Assembly (NCBI RefSeq): GCF_001941825.1
Contig: NZ_CP019038.1
Span: 6,448,001 to 6,512,000 of the forward strand
Length of the DNA stretch: 64,000 nt
Reading direction: 5' to 3'
From: Massilia putida
GTDB lineage: Bacteria; Pseudomonadota; Gammaproteobacteria; Burkholderiales; Burkholderiaceae_D
Position numbers and translations under genes: made by a program. The stretch's first letter is position 1, and the number at the start of each line of letters is the position of its first letter. This document shows, piece by piece, positions 36,886 through 46,158 of this stretch. The notes beneath the pieces are model-generated. The model made no database searches and was not told the origin of the DNA. It saw only the letters and a list, made by a program, of their open reading frames with translations.

Positions 36886-37800
36886 ATGGCCCGACCTCCC
36901 ACCATCTTCAAGCGCAGCGCGAACCTGCTGCTGCAATATATTGCCGACCACGTGGCGGTCGGCGACCCGCTTCCGACCGAGCAGCACATGGCCGAACTGG
37001 GCGAGGGCAGCCGTACGGCGATCCGCAGCGCGCTGGCGCATTTCCACGAGCGCGGCCTGATCAGCGGTCTCAAGGAACGCCGGCTGCTGCGCAAGCCGGT
37101 GCGCGCGGACTACTTCGAACTGGACGAGTTGCGCACGGGCGCCGATCGTATCCGCGAAGTGCTGATGGACCGCATCTATCACAGCGACCTGCCGCCGGGC
37201 GCGGAGTTCTCGGAAACGGAACTGGCGCGCGCGGCCGGCACGAGCACCATCAGCGTGCGCGAATTCCTGATCGGGTTTTCGCATTCGGGCCTGATCGAGA
37301 AGAAGCCGCGCGGCGGCTGGCGCCTGTGCGCGTTCGACCGCTCGTTCGCGATGGAGCTGGCGGACGTGCGCCAGATGTTCGAGTTCGCCGCCATCGATCG
37401 CCTGGTCGCGCTGCCGCCGGACGATCCGGCATTCGCCGAGCTGCAGCGGCTGATCGCGCGGCACGAGCAGCTGGGTTCCGTCATGCCCACGCGTCACAAG
37501 GATTTTCCCGCGCTCGACCGGGACTTCCACGCCTTCCTGATGGGGCAGTTGAACAACCGCTTCGCGCAAGGCTTCTTCGACCTCGTCTCGCTGGTGTTCC
37601 ACTACCACTATCAATGGGACAAATCGCAGGAAATGGTGCGCAACGAGTACGCCGTGCGCGAGCACCTGGACATCCTGCGGGCGCTGGCGCGGCGCGACGT
37701 CGCGGGGGCGCGCGAGGCGATGCGCATCCACCTGAATTCGGCGCGCAGCAGCCTGCTGCAGGCGATCCGCGTCCGGGAAATGAAGGCGCACCCGGGCTGA
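36886..37800 (+). CDS. GntR/FCD regulator with two winged-helix domains
   Basis: A 304-residue regulator. Residues about 10-75 form one GntR winged helix (GDPLPTEQHMAELGEGSRT, AIRSALAHFHERGLI). Residues about 85-148 form a second (LPPGAEFSETELARAAGTST, VREFLIGFSHSGLIEKKPRG). The FCD ligand domain follows to the end, with HKDFPALDRDFHAFLM and a His-rich metal-binding set. Ordinary FCD proteins have about 230 residues and one winged helix. It is the likely repressor of the fucose cluster, binding AATTTATAGAATAC sites (inference). Confidence 0.82.
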   Translation: MARPPTIFKRSANLLLQYIADHVAVGDPLPTEQHMAELGEGSRTAIRSALAHFHERGLISGLKERRLLRKPVRADYFELDELRTGADRIREVLMDRIYHSDLPPGAEFSETELARAAGTSTISVREFLIGFSHSGLIEKKPRGGWRLCAFDRSFAMELADVRQMFEFAAIDRLVALPPDDPAFAELQRLIARHEQLGSVMPTRHKDFPALDRDFHAFLMGQLNNRFAQGFFDLVSLVFHYHYQWDKSQEMVRNEYAVREHLDILRALARRDVAGAREAMRIHLNSARSSLLQAIRVREMKAHPG

Positions 37801-37828
37801 CGCACGGGCCGGCGCGGGAGGGCATGTG

Positions 37829-38656
37829 ATGCTCGTCGACGCCCACCAGCATTTCTGGCGCCTGGCCGACCGCAACGGCGCCTGGCCGCCCCCCGAACTG
37901 GCCGCCATCCACCGCGACGTCCTGCCCGCCGACCTGGCGCCGCTGCTCGGCCGCCACGGCGTGGCAAGCACCGTGCTCGTGCAATCGATGCCCAACGAGG
38001 ACGACACGCGCTTCATGCTGGACCTGGCGCGGCGCCATCCGTTCGTCAAAGGCGTCGTCGGCTGGGTCGACATGAAGGCGCCCGATGCGCCGGCGCGCAT
38101 CGCCGCGCTCGCCGCCGATCCGGCACTCAAGGGCTTGCGGCCCATGCTGCAGGATCTCGACGACGACGACTGGATCGCGGACCCCGCACTGGCGCCGGCC
38201 GTCCAGGCCATGCTGCGCCATGGCCTCAGCTTCGACGCGCTCGTCCTGCCGCGCCATCTGCCCGCGTTGCACGCGTTCGCGCAGCGTTTTCCCGATCTGC
38301 CGATCGTGATCGATCACGGCGCCAAGCCGCTGATCGCGCAGGGCCGGATGGAGCCGTGGCGCGCCGACATCGCGCGGCTGGCCGCGTTGCCGCAGGTGTG
38401 CTGCAAGCTGTCCGGGCTGGTCACAGAGGCGGGGCCAGGCTGGGACGTCGAACGCTTGCGGTCGTACGTGGCGCATCTGCTGGCGAGCTTCGGCCCGCAG
38501 CGGCTGATCTGGGGCAGCGACTGGCCCGTGCTGAACCTGGCGTCCGATTACGCGGGTTGGCTCGCCGCTTGCGCGGCGCTGCTGGACCACCTGGATGCCA
38601 CGGACCGGCACGCCATCTTCGGGCTGAACGCCCGCCGTTTCTACCGTATCGATTGA
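37829..38656 (+). CDS. Amidohydrolase, probable L-fuconolactonase
   Basis: A 275-residue metal-dependent hydrolase of the amidohydrolase_2 family. The motif DAHQHFWRL at the N-terminus, the VDHGAKP segment and WGSDWPV near the end are all diagnostic. It opens L-fucono-lactone to L-fuconate, the second step of the pathway, as inferred from cluster content. The ATG at 37829 is preferred over an adjacent GTG (37826), with GGGAG at 37815-37820. It follows the regulator gene by 28 bp. Confidence 0.85.
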   Translation: MLVDAHQHFWRLADRNGAWPPPELAAIHRDVLPADLAPLLGRHGVASTVLVQSMPNEDDTRFMLDLARRHPFVKGVVGWVDMKAPDAPARIAALAADPALKGLRPMLQDLDDDDWIADPALAPAVQAMLRHGLSFDALVLPRHLPALHAFAQRFPDLPIVIDHGAKPLIAQGRMEPWRADIARLAALPQVCCKLSGLVTEAGPGWDVERLRSYVAHLLASFGPQRLIWGSDWPVLNLASDYAGWLAACAALLDHLDATDRHAIFGLNARRFYRID

Positions 38657-38667
38657 GGAGCTGTCAC

Positions 38668-38997
38668 ATGCAAAGAATGGGAATGATGATCGGCATCGCG
38701 CCGGACAGGATCGCGGACTACAAGGCGTTGCACGCGGCCGTCTGGCCGCAGGTGCTGGCCCGGCTAAGCGAAGCCAACGTGCGCAACTACACGATCTTCC
38801 TGCGCGAGCCGGAGAACGTGCTGTTCGGGTATTGGGAATACCACGGCACGGACTTCAACGGCGACATGCAGCAGATCGCGGCCGATCCGGAAACGCAGCG
38901 CTGGTGGACGTTCTGCAGTCCGTGCCAGGTGCCGTTGGCCAGCCGGAAGGAAGGCGAACATTGGGCGATGATGGAGCCCGTGTTCCACATGGACTGA
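38668..38997 (+). CDS. L-rhamnose mutarotase (RhaM/DUF718)-family protein, probable L-fucose mutarotase
   Basis: A 109-residue protein. The N-terminus GMMIGIAPDRIADYKALHAA and the motifs NYTIFLREPENVLFGYWEY and WWTFCSPCQ match the RhaM (DUF718) mutarotase family. It interconverts sugar anomers so that the aldose dehydrogenase receives the right one. The RbsD/FucU-type mutarotase is a different fold and is not seen here. GAGGAG ribosome site; it starts 11 bp after the lactonase stop and ends 7 bp from the convergent ABC permease gene. Confidence 0.88.
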   Translation: MQRMGMMIGIAPDRIADYKALHAAVWPQVLARLSEANVRNYTIFLREPENVLFGYWEYHGTDFNGDMQQIAADPETQRWWTFCSPCQVPLASRKEGEHWAMMEPVFHMD

Positions 38998-39004
38998 CGT
39001 CCGC

Positions 39005-40240
39005 TCAGCCGTCGCTGCGCAGGGCCGCGATCGGGTCCAGCGCGGCGGCCTGGCGCGCCGGATAGACGCCGAAGCCCAGCCCCACCGCCACGCACGCCAG
39101 CACCGCCAGCAGCAGGCTGACGGGCGACCACGCGACGGACCACCCGGCCAGCGCCGCGATGCTGTAGGCGGCGACGGCGCCCAGCACCAGGCCCAGCGCG
39201 GCGCCGCTGACGGCGATCACGAGCGCCTCGGCCAGGAACTGCTCCACCACGTCGCGGCGGCGCGCGCCCAGCGCCCGCTTCAGGCCCACTTCGCGCCGGC
39301 GTTCCAGCACGTTGGCCAGCATGATGTTCATGATGCCGATGCCGCCCACCAGCAGCGACACGGCCGCGATCGAGCTCATGACGATGGTGAAGATGCGCTG
39401 CGTCTGCTGGTTCTGGCGGTACAGGCCCATGGGCACGATGAGGTCCGTGTCGTCCACGCCGCCGTGGCGCTGGCGGATCAGCGCCTGCAGCACGCGCGCC
39501 GCGTCGTCCGGCGCCACCTTGCCGTCCAGGCGCACGCTGATGCCGTCCACCTCGTCCTCGATGCGGTGGAAGCCGAACCGGGCGCGGCCCGTTTCCCATG
39601 GCACGAACAGGCGCTCGTCGTCCAGCCCCAGCTTGACGCCTTCGAATTCGGACTTGCCGGGCGTGCGGTCGGCCAGCACGCCCACCACCTGCAGCCACAC
39701 GTGGTTGACCTTGACGCGCCGTCCGACGGCCGGCGCGGCGCCGAACAGCGTGTGCGCGAGGCGGGCGCCCAGCACGCACACGGGGGCCAGGGTGGCGGCA
39801 TCCGGCGGGGCGAGCCAGCGTCCCGCCTGCATCGTCAGGCCGCCGTGCTCCGCGTAGCCCGGCGACACGGCGAAGGCGCGTCCGCTCACGACCTGCGTGC
39901 CGACGACCAGCTGGTCGACCTTGATCTCTTTTTTCAGCGCCACCGAGCGGGCGCCCGGCACGACGGACAGCGCCGCGGCGCCGTCGGCCGCCGACAAGCC
40001 CAGCGAGCGGGTACGCACGTCCTTCAATTGCTCGGCCTCGATGCCTTTGCTCTCGACCAGCACGTTGTCGAGGCCCAGTTCCGCCACCAGCCGCAGCGCC
40101 TCGCGCTTGCTGCCTTCGCCCACGGCCAGCATGGCGACGATGGCGCCCACGCCGAAGATCATGCCCAGCAAGGTCAGGCCGGTACGCAGTTTGCGCCGCC
40201 GCAGTTCGGCGACGGCTTCGAGTAACAGTGCACGGTTCAT
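39005..40240 (-). CDS. MacB-type ABC transporter permease
   Basis: A 411-residue protein. It has one N-terminal helix (TGLTLLGMIFGVGAIVAMLA), a large periplasmic domain (about 50-285), and three C-terminal helices that include VSLLVGGIGIMNIMLANVLERR and REVGLKRALGA, the FtsX/MacB signature. It uses mechanical coupling to drive export from the periplasm rather than a classical channel. No ATPase is fused to it; the ATPase is the separate gene at 43430. It is last in a four-gene operon whose genes overlap by 4 bp each. Confidence 0.9.
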   Translation of the reverse strand: MNRALLLEAVAELRRRKLRTGLTLLGMIFGVGAIVAMLAVGEGSKREALRLVAELGLDNVLVESKGIEAEQLKDVRTRSLGLSAADGAAALSVVPGARSVALKKEIKVDQLVVGTQVVSGRAFAVSPGYAEHGGLTMQAGRWLAPPDAATLAPVCVLGARLAHTLFGAAPAVGRRVKVNHVWLQVVGVLADRTPGKSEFEGVKLGLDDERLFVPWETGRARFGFHRIEDEVDGISVRLDGKVAPDDAARVLQALIRQRHGGVDDTDLIVPMGLYRQNQQTQRIFTIVMSSIAAVSLLVGGIGIMNIMLANVLERRREVGLKRALGARRRDVVEQFLAEALVIAVSGAALGLVLGAVAAYSIAALAGWSVAWSPVSLLLAVLACVAVGLGFGVYPARQAAALDPIAALRSDG

Positions 40241-41457
40241 GTGTTCTTGTCCTTGGGCGGCAGCAGCACGATGCGCGCGCCGGACGCCAGTCCGCTCTTG
40301 ATTTCGCTGCGCACCGGGCCGCGCAGGCCCAGTTCGACCTTGTGCTTGACGGGGACGCCCGCGTCGATCGTGTACACGGCGTAGGCGGCGCCGTCCTGCA
40401 CCAGCGCGATGTTCGGCACCGTCAGCGCGGCGGCCTTGCTCACCAGCTGCACCGCGCCGTGCAGCGCCTGCCCAGGCTTCAGTCCGAGCTTGCGCGCCGT
40501 GCCGGTCGGGACGGCGGCATCGAAGTCGCTGTACTTGACGGGCGATTCGGGCGAGATCGTGCTGGCGCTGCTGCCGACCCGCGTCACGAGCAGATCCAGT
40601 TCGGTTCCCGTGCCGGCCAGGCGCACGCGCACGGGCAGGCCCGGTTTGAGGCCGTACGCCTGGCCCTCGGCCACGCTGAAGTGGGCCACGAGCTGGTCGA
40701 GATCGGGCAGGGCGCCGAACGGCTCGCCGGCCATCTGGTTCGCGCCGACCTGCGCCTTGGTGCCGTCCCAGCGCGCGGCCAGCAGGAACACGCCGTCGTG
40801 CGGCGCCACCAGTTCCAGCGATTCCAGGCTCGTGCGCTGTTGCGCGGCGTTCTGCAGCACGCTGTCGCGCTGCGAGCGCAGCACGGCGTCCTGCGCGGCG
40901 GTGCGGGCCTGGACCTGGCCGCCTTTCCAGTCCAGGTAGGTGCGCTTCTGCGTGAGGAAGCCGACGTCGGCCAGCGCATCGAGGATCGTGTTGCGGGCGA
41001 AGACGGAAAGATCCACGCCGGCATAGCGTCGGGAGAGGCCGAGGTCGTCCTCGACCTTGGCGCGGTCGCCGGCCAGGACGCCGCGTTCGACGGCCGCGTT
41101 CTGGCGGTTGGCTTCCTCGGCCAGCGTCTTGCGCAGCAGTTCGATGTCGGCCTGCGACAGTTCCGCGCGCGCTTGCGGCGCGTCGAAGCGGGCCACCACC
41201 TGGCCTTTCGTGACGCTGCTGCCGTCGGCCACCATGTCGACCAGCACCCGGGTCGTCCAGGCGCTGCCGGGCACCGCCAGCGGCGTGTCGGTGGCGGCCT
41301 TGATCTCGCCGTCGGCGTCGAGGGTTTCGGTCCACGCGCGCGCGGCCAGGGTCTCGCCGGGACCGGCGGCCGTCGGCGCCGCGCTGTCGCAGCCGGACAG
41401 CAGGGCGGCCACGAGCAGCGCGGCGGCGGCGTAGAGATGCGGCATCGGAGGTCTCAT
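40237..41457 (-). CDS. Efflux adaptor lipoprotein (HlyD/MFP family)
   Basis: A 406-residue lipoprotein: the signal ends in LLSGC (Cys23), so it is lipid-anchored. It has a lipoyl-type half (GQVVARF), a helical hairpin of about 100 residues, and beta-barrel and membrane-proximal domains (VPNIALVQDGAAYAVY). It links the inner-membrane permease to an outer-membrane channel, not encoded here. The ATG at 41457 is used; the frame continues open far upstream without coding sense. It overlaps the permease and the second adaptor by 4 bp. Confidence 0.87.
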   Translation of the reverse strand: MRPPMPHLYAAAALLVAALLSGCDSAAPTAAGPGETLAARAWTETLDADGEIKAATDTPLAVPGSAWTTRVLVDMVADGSSVTKGQVVARFDAPQARAELSQADIELLRKTLAEEANRQNAAVERGVLAGDRAKVEDDLGLSRRYAGVDLSVFARNTILDALADVGFLTQKRTYLDWKGGQVQARTAAQDAVLRSQRDSVLQNAAQQRTSLESLELVAPHDGVFLLAARWDGTKAQVGANQMAGEPFGALPDLDQLVAHFSVAEGQAYGLKPGLPVRVRLAGTGTELDLLVTRVGSSASTISPESPVKYSDFDAAVPTGTARKLGLKPGQALHGAVQLVSKAAALTVPNIALVQDGAAYAVYTIDAGVPVKHKVELGLRGPVRSEIKSGLASGARIVLLPPKDKNT

Positions 41458-43433
41458 GGCTGGGGCGCGGCGGCCGCCACGGTTTGGAGCGCGCCCGGCA
41501 GCAGTTCCACCTGGACGGCGGCGCCTGGCTTCAGGTCTTTGGGCGGCGCGTCGAATTCGAGCTGGACGTCGCGCACGACGAGCGCCTGCGCCGCCGATTT
41601 GCTGTGGAAGACGCGGCCCAGGCCCGTCACGCGCGCCGCCAGCGCCTGGCGCGATCCGCTCACGGTGACGCGCGCCGCCTGGCCGACCTGCACGCCCGCC
41701 GCCTGCGCTTCCGGCACCTTGGCGTCGATGCCCAACTGTTCCGGATCGGCCAGCGTCGTGACCGACAAGCCCATCCAGACCTGGCTGCCGACGGTGAATT
41801 TGCTGCCGTTGAAGCTGATCCGGTGCAGCACGAGCCCACGCCGCGGCGCCAGCACGGTGAGCGCCGCCTGGCCCTTGGCGAGGTCGGCGATCTGCGCCCG
41901 CAGTTGCGCCACCTCCGACTGCAGGCCGGCACGTTCGGCCTGGCGCGCGCGCCGCTGCGCTTCGTTCTGGGCCTGCATCAGCTGCGCCAGCCGGGCCTTC
42001 TCGGCGCGTTCGATCACGAGCTTGTCGTAGTCGACGCGGCGGATCAATTCCTTCGGCTGGCCGGCCTTGCGCTCGGCCTTCTCGGCATTGCTCTGCGCCT
42101 CGGCCTGCGCCAGCACGCCGGCGCGGTCGGCCTCGAGCTGGTCCAGCTGCAGCTTGTCCAGGGTCCGCTCGCGTTCCTTGAGCGTGCTTTGCAGCCCGAT
42201 CATGCGCGTCGTCACCTCGGTCGCTTCGAACACGGCGATGGGCTGGCCGGCCTGCACCATCATGCCTTCGGGCGCGAGGAACGCGAGCTTGTATTGCCAG
42301 ACGTACGGAATGGACGGCGGCGCCACGGAGAACGTCCGGCGCGACGCGATCTCGCCCTCGATCGTCAACGCGCCCGCGGCGGCGGCCTTGACCGGCAGCG
42401 TCGCCGCCGCGGCCGCACCCTGCGCCAGCGGCTCGACCAGCACGCTCATGCCCGCCGTCAGCGGGAGACCGTGATTTTCCGGCAGGTCGATCCTGGCGCG
42501 GAAATAGCGTCCCAGGCCCCAGCGCGGGCGGGCTTCCGGTGCGCTCGTGATGCTGGCCAGCGTACCGGTGAGCGCGATGCCGGGCAGGGCGTCGAAACGT
42601 ACGCTGACGGCCTGGGCGTCGCGCAGCCATGGACGGTCCGCTTCCAGCACCCAGGCCGTGACGACCATGCGGCCGTTGCCCAGCACCGTGCCGGCCGCAT
42701 TGCCCGGCCATGCCGTCGAGCCTTCGTCCATCCGCTCGCCGTTGTACGGGCTGTAGCCGTGCACCACGACGCCGTCGCGCGTGGCCCGCACCTGCGACTG
42801 GGCCAGCTGGGCGATCAGGAAGGCTTCGTTGATCTGCAGTTTCTTGATTTCGAGCGCGCCGTCTTCCTTGCGGCGGTCGACGGCCGCGCGGGCATTTTTG
42901 AGGTTGTCCTGCTTGATCGCGAGGTCGCGCGTGGCGCGGTCCAATTCGGCCTGATGGCGGTCGTAGTCCAGCGCCGCGATCTGCTGTCTGGGCAGCGCCG
43001 CGTCGACCTTCGCCTTGTCCAGCGCGGCCTGCGCGCCGACCAGCGCCTTCTCCGCCTCGACGGCGGTGATGTCGAGGTTGGCCGTCTCGCTGTCGGCCTT
43101 CGCGCGGGCGCGTTCGCGTTCGATCCTGAGCTGGTCGATATTGGTGTTGCCGCCGTCGGTGCGCAGGACCACGTCGCCCGCCTTGACCTGCGTGCCTTCG
43201 GGAAGAAAGGTGCGCAGGACGATGGGCGCACTGTTCGACGGCGGCACGAAGATCGTCTGCGAATCCAGCGCTTCCACCTCGCCGGTCAGCAGGACGGGAC
43301 GCGGCTCGGCGTTCGTGGCAAGCGCCGGCGTCGCGGCGGCGGGCGGTTTGGCGGCGGTATAGGCGTGGGACACGGCGACGGCGGCCGCGAGCACCGGCAG
43401 GGCGCACGACAGGAGGATGGTGCGCCGCTTCAC
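41454..43433 (-). CDS. Tandem (double-length) HlyD-like adaptor protein
   Basis: A 659-residue protein about twice the usual adaptor length. After a signal anchor (about 7-24) come two consecutive adaptor modules. The first (about 45-345) has LPEGTQVKAGDVVLRTDGG and a helical hairpin. The second (about 360-655) has MVQAGQPIAVFEA, a long Gln/Glu/Arg-rich coiled coil (about 420-530) and VGQAARVTVSGSRQAL. It looks like an internal duplication or fusion of two membrane-fusion proteins. Together with the lipoprotein adaptor, it could give an unusual periplasmic assembly (inference). Confidence 0.85.
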   Translation of the reverse strand: MKRRTILLSCALPVLAAAVAVSHAYTAAKPPAAATPALATNAEPRPVLLTGEVEALDSQTIFVPPSNSAPIVLRTFLPEGTQVKAGDVVLRTDGGNTNIDQLRIERERARAKADSETANLDITAVEAEKALVGAQAALDKAKVDAALPRQQIAALDYDRHQAELDRATRDLAIKQDNLKNARAAVDRRKEDGALEIKKLQINEAFLIAQLAQSQVRATRDGVVVHGYSPYNGERMDEGSTAWPGNAAGTVLGNGRMVVTAWVLEADRPWLRDAQAVSVRFDALPGIALTGTLASITSAPEARPRWGLGRYFRARIDLPENHGLPLTAGMSVLVEPLAQGAAAAATLPVKAAAAGALTIEGEIASRRTFSVAPPSIPYVWQYKLAFLAPEGMMVQAGQPIAVFEATEVTTRMIGLQSTLKERERTLDKLQLDQLEADRAGVLAQAEAQSNAEKAERKAGQPKELIRRVDYDKLVIERAEKARLAQLMQAQNEAQRRARQAERAGLQSEVAQLRAQIADLAKGQAALTVLAPRRGLVLHRISFNGSKFTVGSQVWMGLSVTTLADPEQLGIDAKVPEAQAAGVQVGQAARVTVSGSRQALAARVTGLGRVFHSKSAAQALVVRDVQLEFDAPPKDLKPGAAVQVELLPGALQTVAAAAPQP

Positions 43434-44101
43434 GGCTGGCCGGCGGCCACGCGGCCGTCACGCAGGTGGATGGTGCGCTGCGCGCTGGCGGCGATGGCCG
43501 GGTCGTGGGTGACCAGCACCAGCGTCTGGCCGCCGGCATGCAGTTCGCGCAGCAGGGCCATCACGTCGGCCGCGCTGTTCGAATCGAGATTGCCGGTGGG
43601 TTCGTCCGCGAGCAGCAGGTCCGGCCGGTTCAACAGGGCCCTGGCGATGGCGGCGCGCTGCAGCTGCCCGCCGGACAACTGGCCCGGCAGGTGATCGAGG
43701 CGCTGCCCGAGGCCGATGCGTTCCAGCAGCGCCCGCGCGCGGCCGGGCGCGTCCGGGTCGGGCTCGCGGGCGTAGCGCTGCGGCAGCAGCACGTTTTCCA
43801 GCACGGTCAGGCGCGGCAGCAGGTGGAACGATTGGAACACGAAGCCGATGCGGCGGTTGCGTACGGCGGACGCGGCGTCGTCGTCGAGGGTGCTGATCTC
43901 GTCCTCCGCAAGGCGGTAGCGGCCGCTGTCCGGACGGTCCAGGCCGCCCAGCACGTTCAGCAAGGTCGATTTGCCGGAGCCCGACGGCCCCATGATGGCG
44001 ACGAATTCACCCCGCGTCACGCGCAGGTCGATGCCGTCGAGGGCATGGATGTCGCTGCCGCCCAGGCGGTAGGTCTTGCGGATGGCATTCAGTTCGATCA
44101 T
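43430..44101 (-). CDS. ABC transporter ATP-binding protein, LolD/MacB type
   Basis: A 223-residue ATPase with Walker A GPSGSGKS (39-46), signature LSGGQ (142-146) and Walker B LLLADEP (162-168), followed by the D-loop NLDSN. The family powers MacB-like or LolCDE systems. Start ATG at 44101 with a promoter-like region upstream (44109-44143). It is the first gene of the efflux operon. Confidence 0.93.
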   Translation of the reverse strand: MIELNAIRKTYRLGGSDIHALDGIDLRVTRGEFVAIMGPSGSGKSTLLNVLGGLDRPDSGRYRLAEDEISTLDDDAASAVRNRRIGFVFQSFHLLPRLTVLENVLLPQRYAREPDPDAPGRARALLERIGLGQRLDHLPGQLSGGQLQRAAIARALLNRPDLLLADEPTGNLDSNSAADVMALLRELHAGGQTLVLVTHDPAIAASAQRTIHLRDGRVAAGQP

Positions 44102-44108
44102 GCCGGAA

Positions 44109-44143
44109 AGTATTTCCGATTGAACAATAGTTTGTCAATTGTT
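44109..44143 (-). promoter_or_regulatory. Promoter and operator of the ABC efflux operon
   Basis: On the minus strand TTGACA (44138-44133) is a -35 box, with AATACT (44114-44109) 18 bp away as a -10. The -35 lies inside the inverted repeat AACAAT-N9-ATTGTT (44123-44143), a likely repressor site. The -10 lies only a few bases before the ATG, so transcription would be nearly leaderless if this is correct. Confidence 0.4.
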
Positions 44144-44184
44144 AAAAACGTCGGCCGCCATACGATTTTGTCATTGCAACAATC

Positions 44185-45594
44185 TCACGCACCGCGCACG
44201 AGGTCCGCCAGGCGGCGGCAATCGGCCGCGAGACGGTGTTCACCGGCATTCGTCACGCCCAGCAGCAGACCGCTCGTCCGGGGCTCGTGCGCGTACCACG
44301 GCGACAGCGGCACCGGCGCCATCCCGGCCTGCAGGGCGCGCGCGGCGACGTCGACATCGGATACGCCGTCGCGCAGCCGGGCGACGACCGCCATGCCGGC
44401 CGTCGCCTGCACGGTGATCGCGTCGCGCGCCTCGTCGTGCAGGCAGCGCAGCAGCGCCGCGCGCCGGGCCGCATACAGACGTTTCATCCGGCGCAGGTGG
44501 CGCAGGTAGTGGCCTTCCTGGAGAAAGCCCGCGACGGCGCGCTGGATGGGCGCGCCGGGCGCCGGCGCGAGGCAGGCGGCGACGTCGCCGAACCGGCGCG
44601 CCAGCGCCACGGGCACGACGAGGAAGCCCAGGCGCAGCGCGGGGCTGATGGTCTTGCTGAACGTACCGATGTGCAGCACGCGGCCGCCGTGGTCGAGCGA
44701 GGCGAGCGCCGGGGCCGCGCGGCCTTCCAGCTGCAGCTCGCTCAGGTAGTCGTCCTCGACGATCCACGCGCCGCCGGCCTGCGCCCAGTCGAGCAGGGCG
44801 CGCCGGCGCGCGAGCGTCATCGTCATGCCGAGCGGCGCCTGCTGGCCGGGCGTCACGACGGCCAGCCGGGCGTCCGGCGCGCGCCGCACGCCGGCGGCGA
44901 CGTCGAGTCCTTCCGCGTCGACGGGGACGGCCGTCACCGCCATCCCGCCCAGCGCCAGGGCGGTGCGGGTCAGCGGGAAGCCGGGGTCCTCGAACCAGGC
45001 GCGTTGGCCTTCGAGCCCGAGCGCGCGCAGCACGAGCCCCAGCGCGCCCGCGAAGCCGGCCGTGATCAACACCTGCGAGGGACTGCAGCGGATGCCGCGC
45101 GCGATGCCCAGATACGCCGCGACTTCGCGCCGCAGGTCGGGGTCGCCGCGCGGATCGGGGTAGCCGACGGGCGCCGCCGCCGTGTGCCGGGCCGCGCGCG
45201 CCAGCATGCGCGACCACAGTTTATACGGGAACGCGTCCTGGGCCGGGACGCCCATCTGGAACGCCAGCGGCGCCGCGCCGAAGGCGTGGAACAGGTCCGG
45301 CATCGGCGCCGTCTCGGCGGCGCGCTCTTTGGTGCCGGCTGCGGCCGGACGGTCGGCGACGCGCGTGCCGGCGGCGCCGAAGCTCGTCGCGAGCTGCTCG
45401 TCGATCAGGCGTTCATAGGCCAGCCGCACTGTGCCGCGCGAGACCCCCAGCTGGGCCGCCAGGTCGCGCCAGGACGGGAGCTTGGCCTGCGCCGGAATCT
45501 GCCCCGACTCGATCGCGGCACGGATGGCCGCGTAGATCTGCGTGGCGAGGGGGATTTTCTTGACGCGGTCGAGGCCGATGGAGAGCGGGGTCAT
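44185..45594 (-). CDS. MocR-type regulator (GntR winged helix plus aminotransferase domain)
   Basis: A 469-residue protein. Residues about 15-75 are a GntR winged helix (LPSWRDLAAQLGVSRGTVR). The rest is a class I aminotransferase-like domain with the PLP lysine at 314 in GTFSKTISPALRLGF. It binds PLP and regulates genes rather than transaminating. The ATG at 45594 is used; the frame extends upstream without a site. It is divergent from the carboxymuconolactone decarboxylase-like gene, with a 100-bp gap that should hold the operator. Confidence 0.92.
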   Translation of the reverse strand: MTPLSIGLDRVKKIPLATQIYAAIRAAIESGQIPAQAKLPSWRDLAAQLGVSRGTVRLAYERLIDEQLATSFGAAGTRVADRPAAAGTKERAAETAPMPDLFHAFGAAPLAFQMGVPAQDAFPYKLWSRMLARAARHTAAAPVGYPDPRGDPDLRREVAAYLGIARGIRCSPSQVLITAGFAGALGLVLRALGLEGQRAWFEDPGFPLTRTALALGGMAVTAVPVDAEGLDVAAGVRRAPDARLAVVTPGQQAPLGMTMTLARRRALLDWAQAGGAWIVEDDYLSELQLEGRAAPALASLDHGGRVLHIGTFSKTISPALRLGFLVVPVALARRFGDVAACLAPAPGAPIQRAVAGFLQEGHYLRHLRRMKRLYAARRAALLRCLHDEARDAITVQATAGMAVVARLRDGVSDVDVAARALQAGMAPVPLSPWYAHEPRTSGLLLGVTNAGEHRLAADCRRLADLVRGA

Positions 45595-45694
45595 GGCCGA
45601 TGGTACATTAAAAATGATCGAACTTGGCACTGTTTTCTGGCCACCTGGAGGCGCATGATCCGCCTGCGGCATGAGCCGTTCAAGGAGAAACAAG

Positions 45695-46147
45695 ATGACG
45701 CAACGCATGGATTACAACGCGGCCACCCCGGCCGGCATGAAGGCACTCGGCGGCGTGTACGGCCACGTGCTGCAAAGCGGCTTGCCCAAGGTCCTCGTCG
45801 ACCTCGTCTACCTGCGGGTATCGCAGATCAACGGCTGCGCCTATTGCATCGACATGCATTCGCGCGACCTGTTGAAGGAAGGCGTCACCGTCGACAAACT
45901 CGTGCTGGTGCCCGCGTGGCGCGAAGCGGGCGGCCTGTTCAGCGCCACGGAGCGCGCGGCGCTGGCCTGGGCCGAGACGGTGACCCGCGTGGCCGACACG
46001 GGCGTGCCGGACGCGGCGTATGCCGCCGCCGCAGGCGTGTTCGGCGAGCAGCAGCTGGCCGACCTTACCATCGCGATCGGCCTGATGAACGCGTACAACC
46101 GCATGGCCATCAGCTTTCGCGCGGTCCCGGCCGCGGCGGCCCGTTGA
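45695..46147 (+). CDS. Carboxymuconolactone decarboxylase/AhpD-like protein
   Basis: A 150-residue protein with the AhpD-type redox motif CAYCIDMHS (Cys-x2-Cys near residues 49-52) and the surrounding helices (LVDLVYLRVSQING). Members include peroxidase-like and decarboxylase-like enzymes. Because the CxxC is intact, a thiol-peroxidase role is more likely than decarboxylase (inference). AAGGAG lies 8 bp upstream of the ATG. First gene of an operon under a divergent MocR regulator. Confidence 0.88.
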   Translation: MTQRMDYNAATPAGMKALGGVYGHVLQSGLPKVLVDLVYLRVSQINGCAYCIDMHSRDLLKEGVTVDKLVLVPAWREAGGLFSATERAALAWAETVTRVADTGVPDAAYAAAAGVFGEQQLADLTIAIGLMNAYNRMAISFRAVPAAAAR

Positions 46148-46158
46148 GGAGGGGCGTG

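Noticed and set aside
40237..43539. One very long minus-strand protein covering the lipoprotein adaptor and the double adaptor
   Set aside because: Only the part from 41457 has a signal and adaptor domains; the rest runs out of frame with the real double adaptor gene at 41454-43433.
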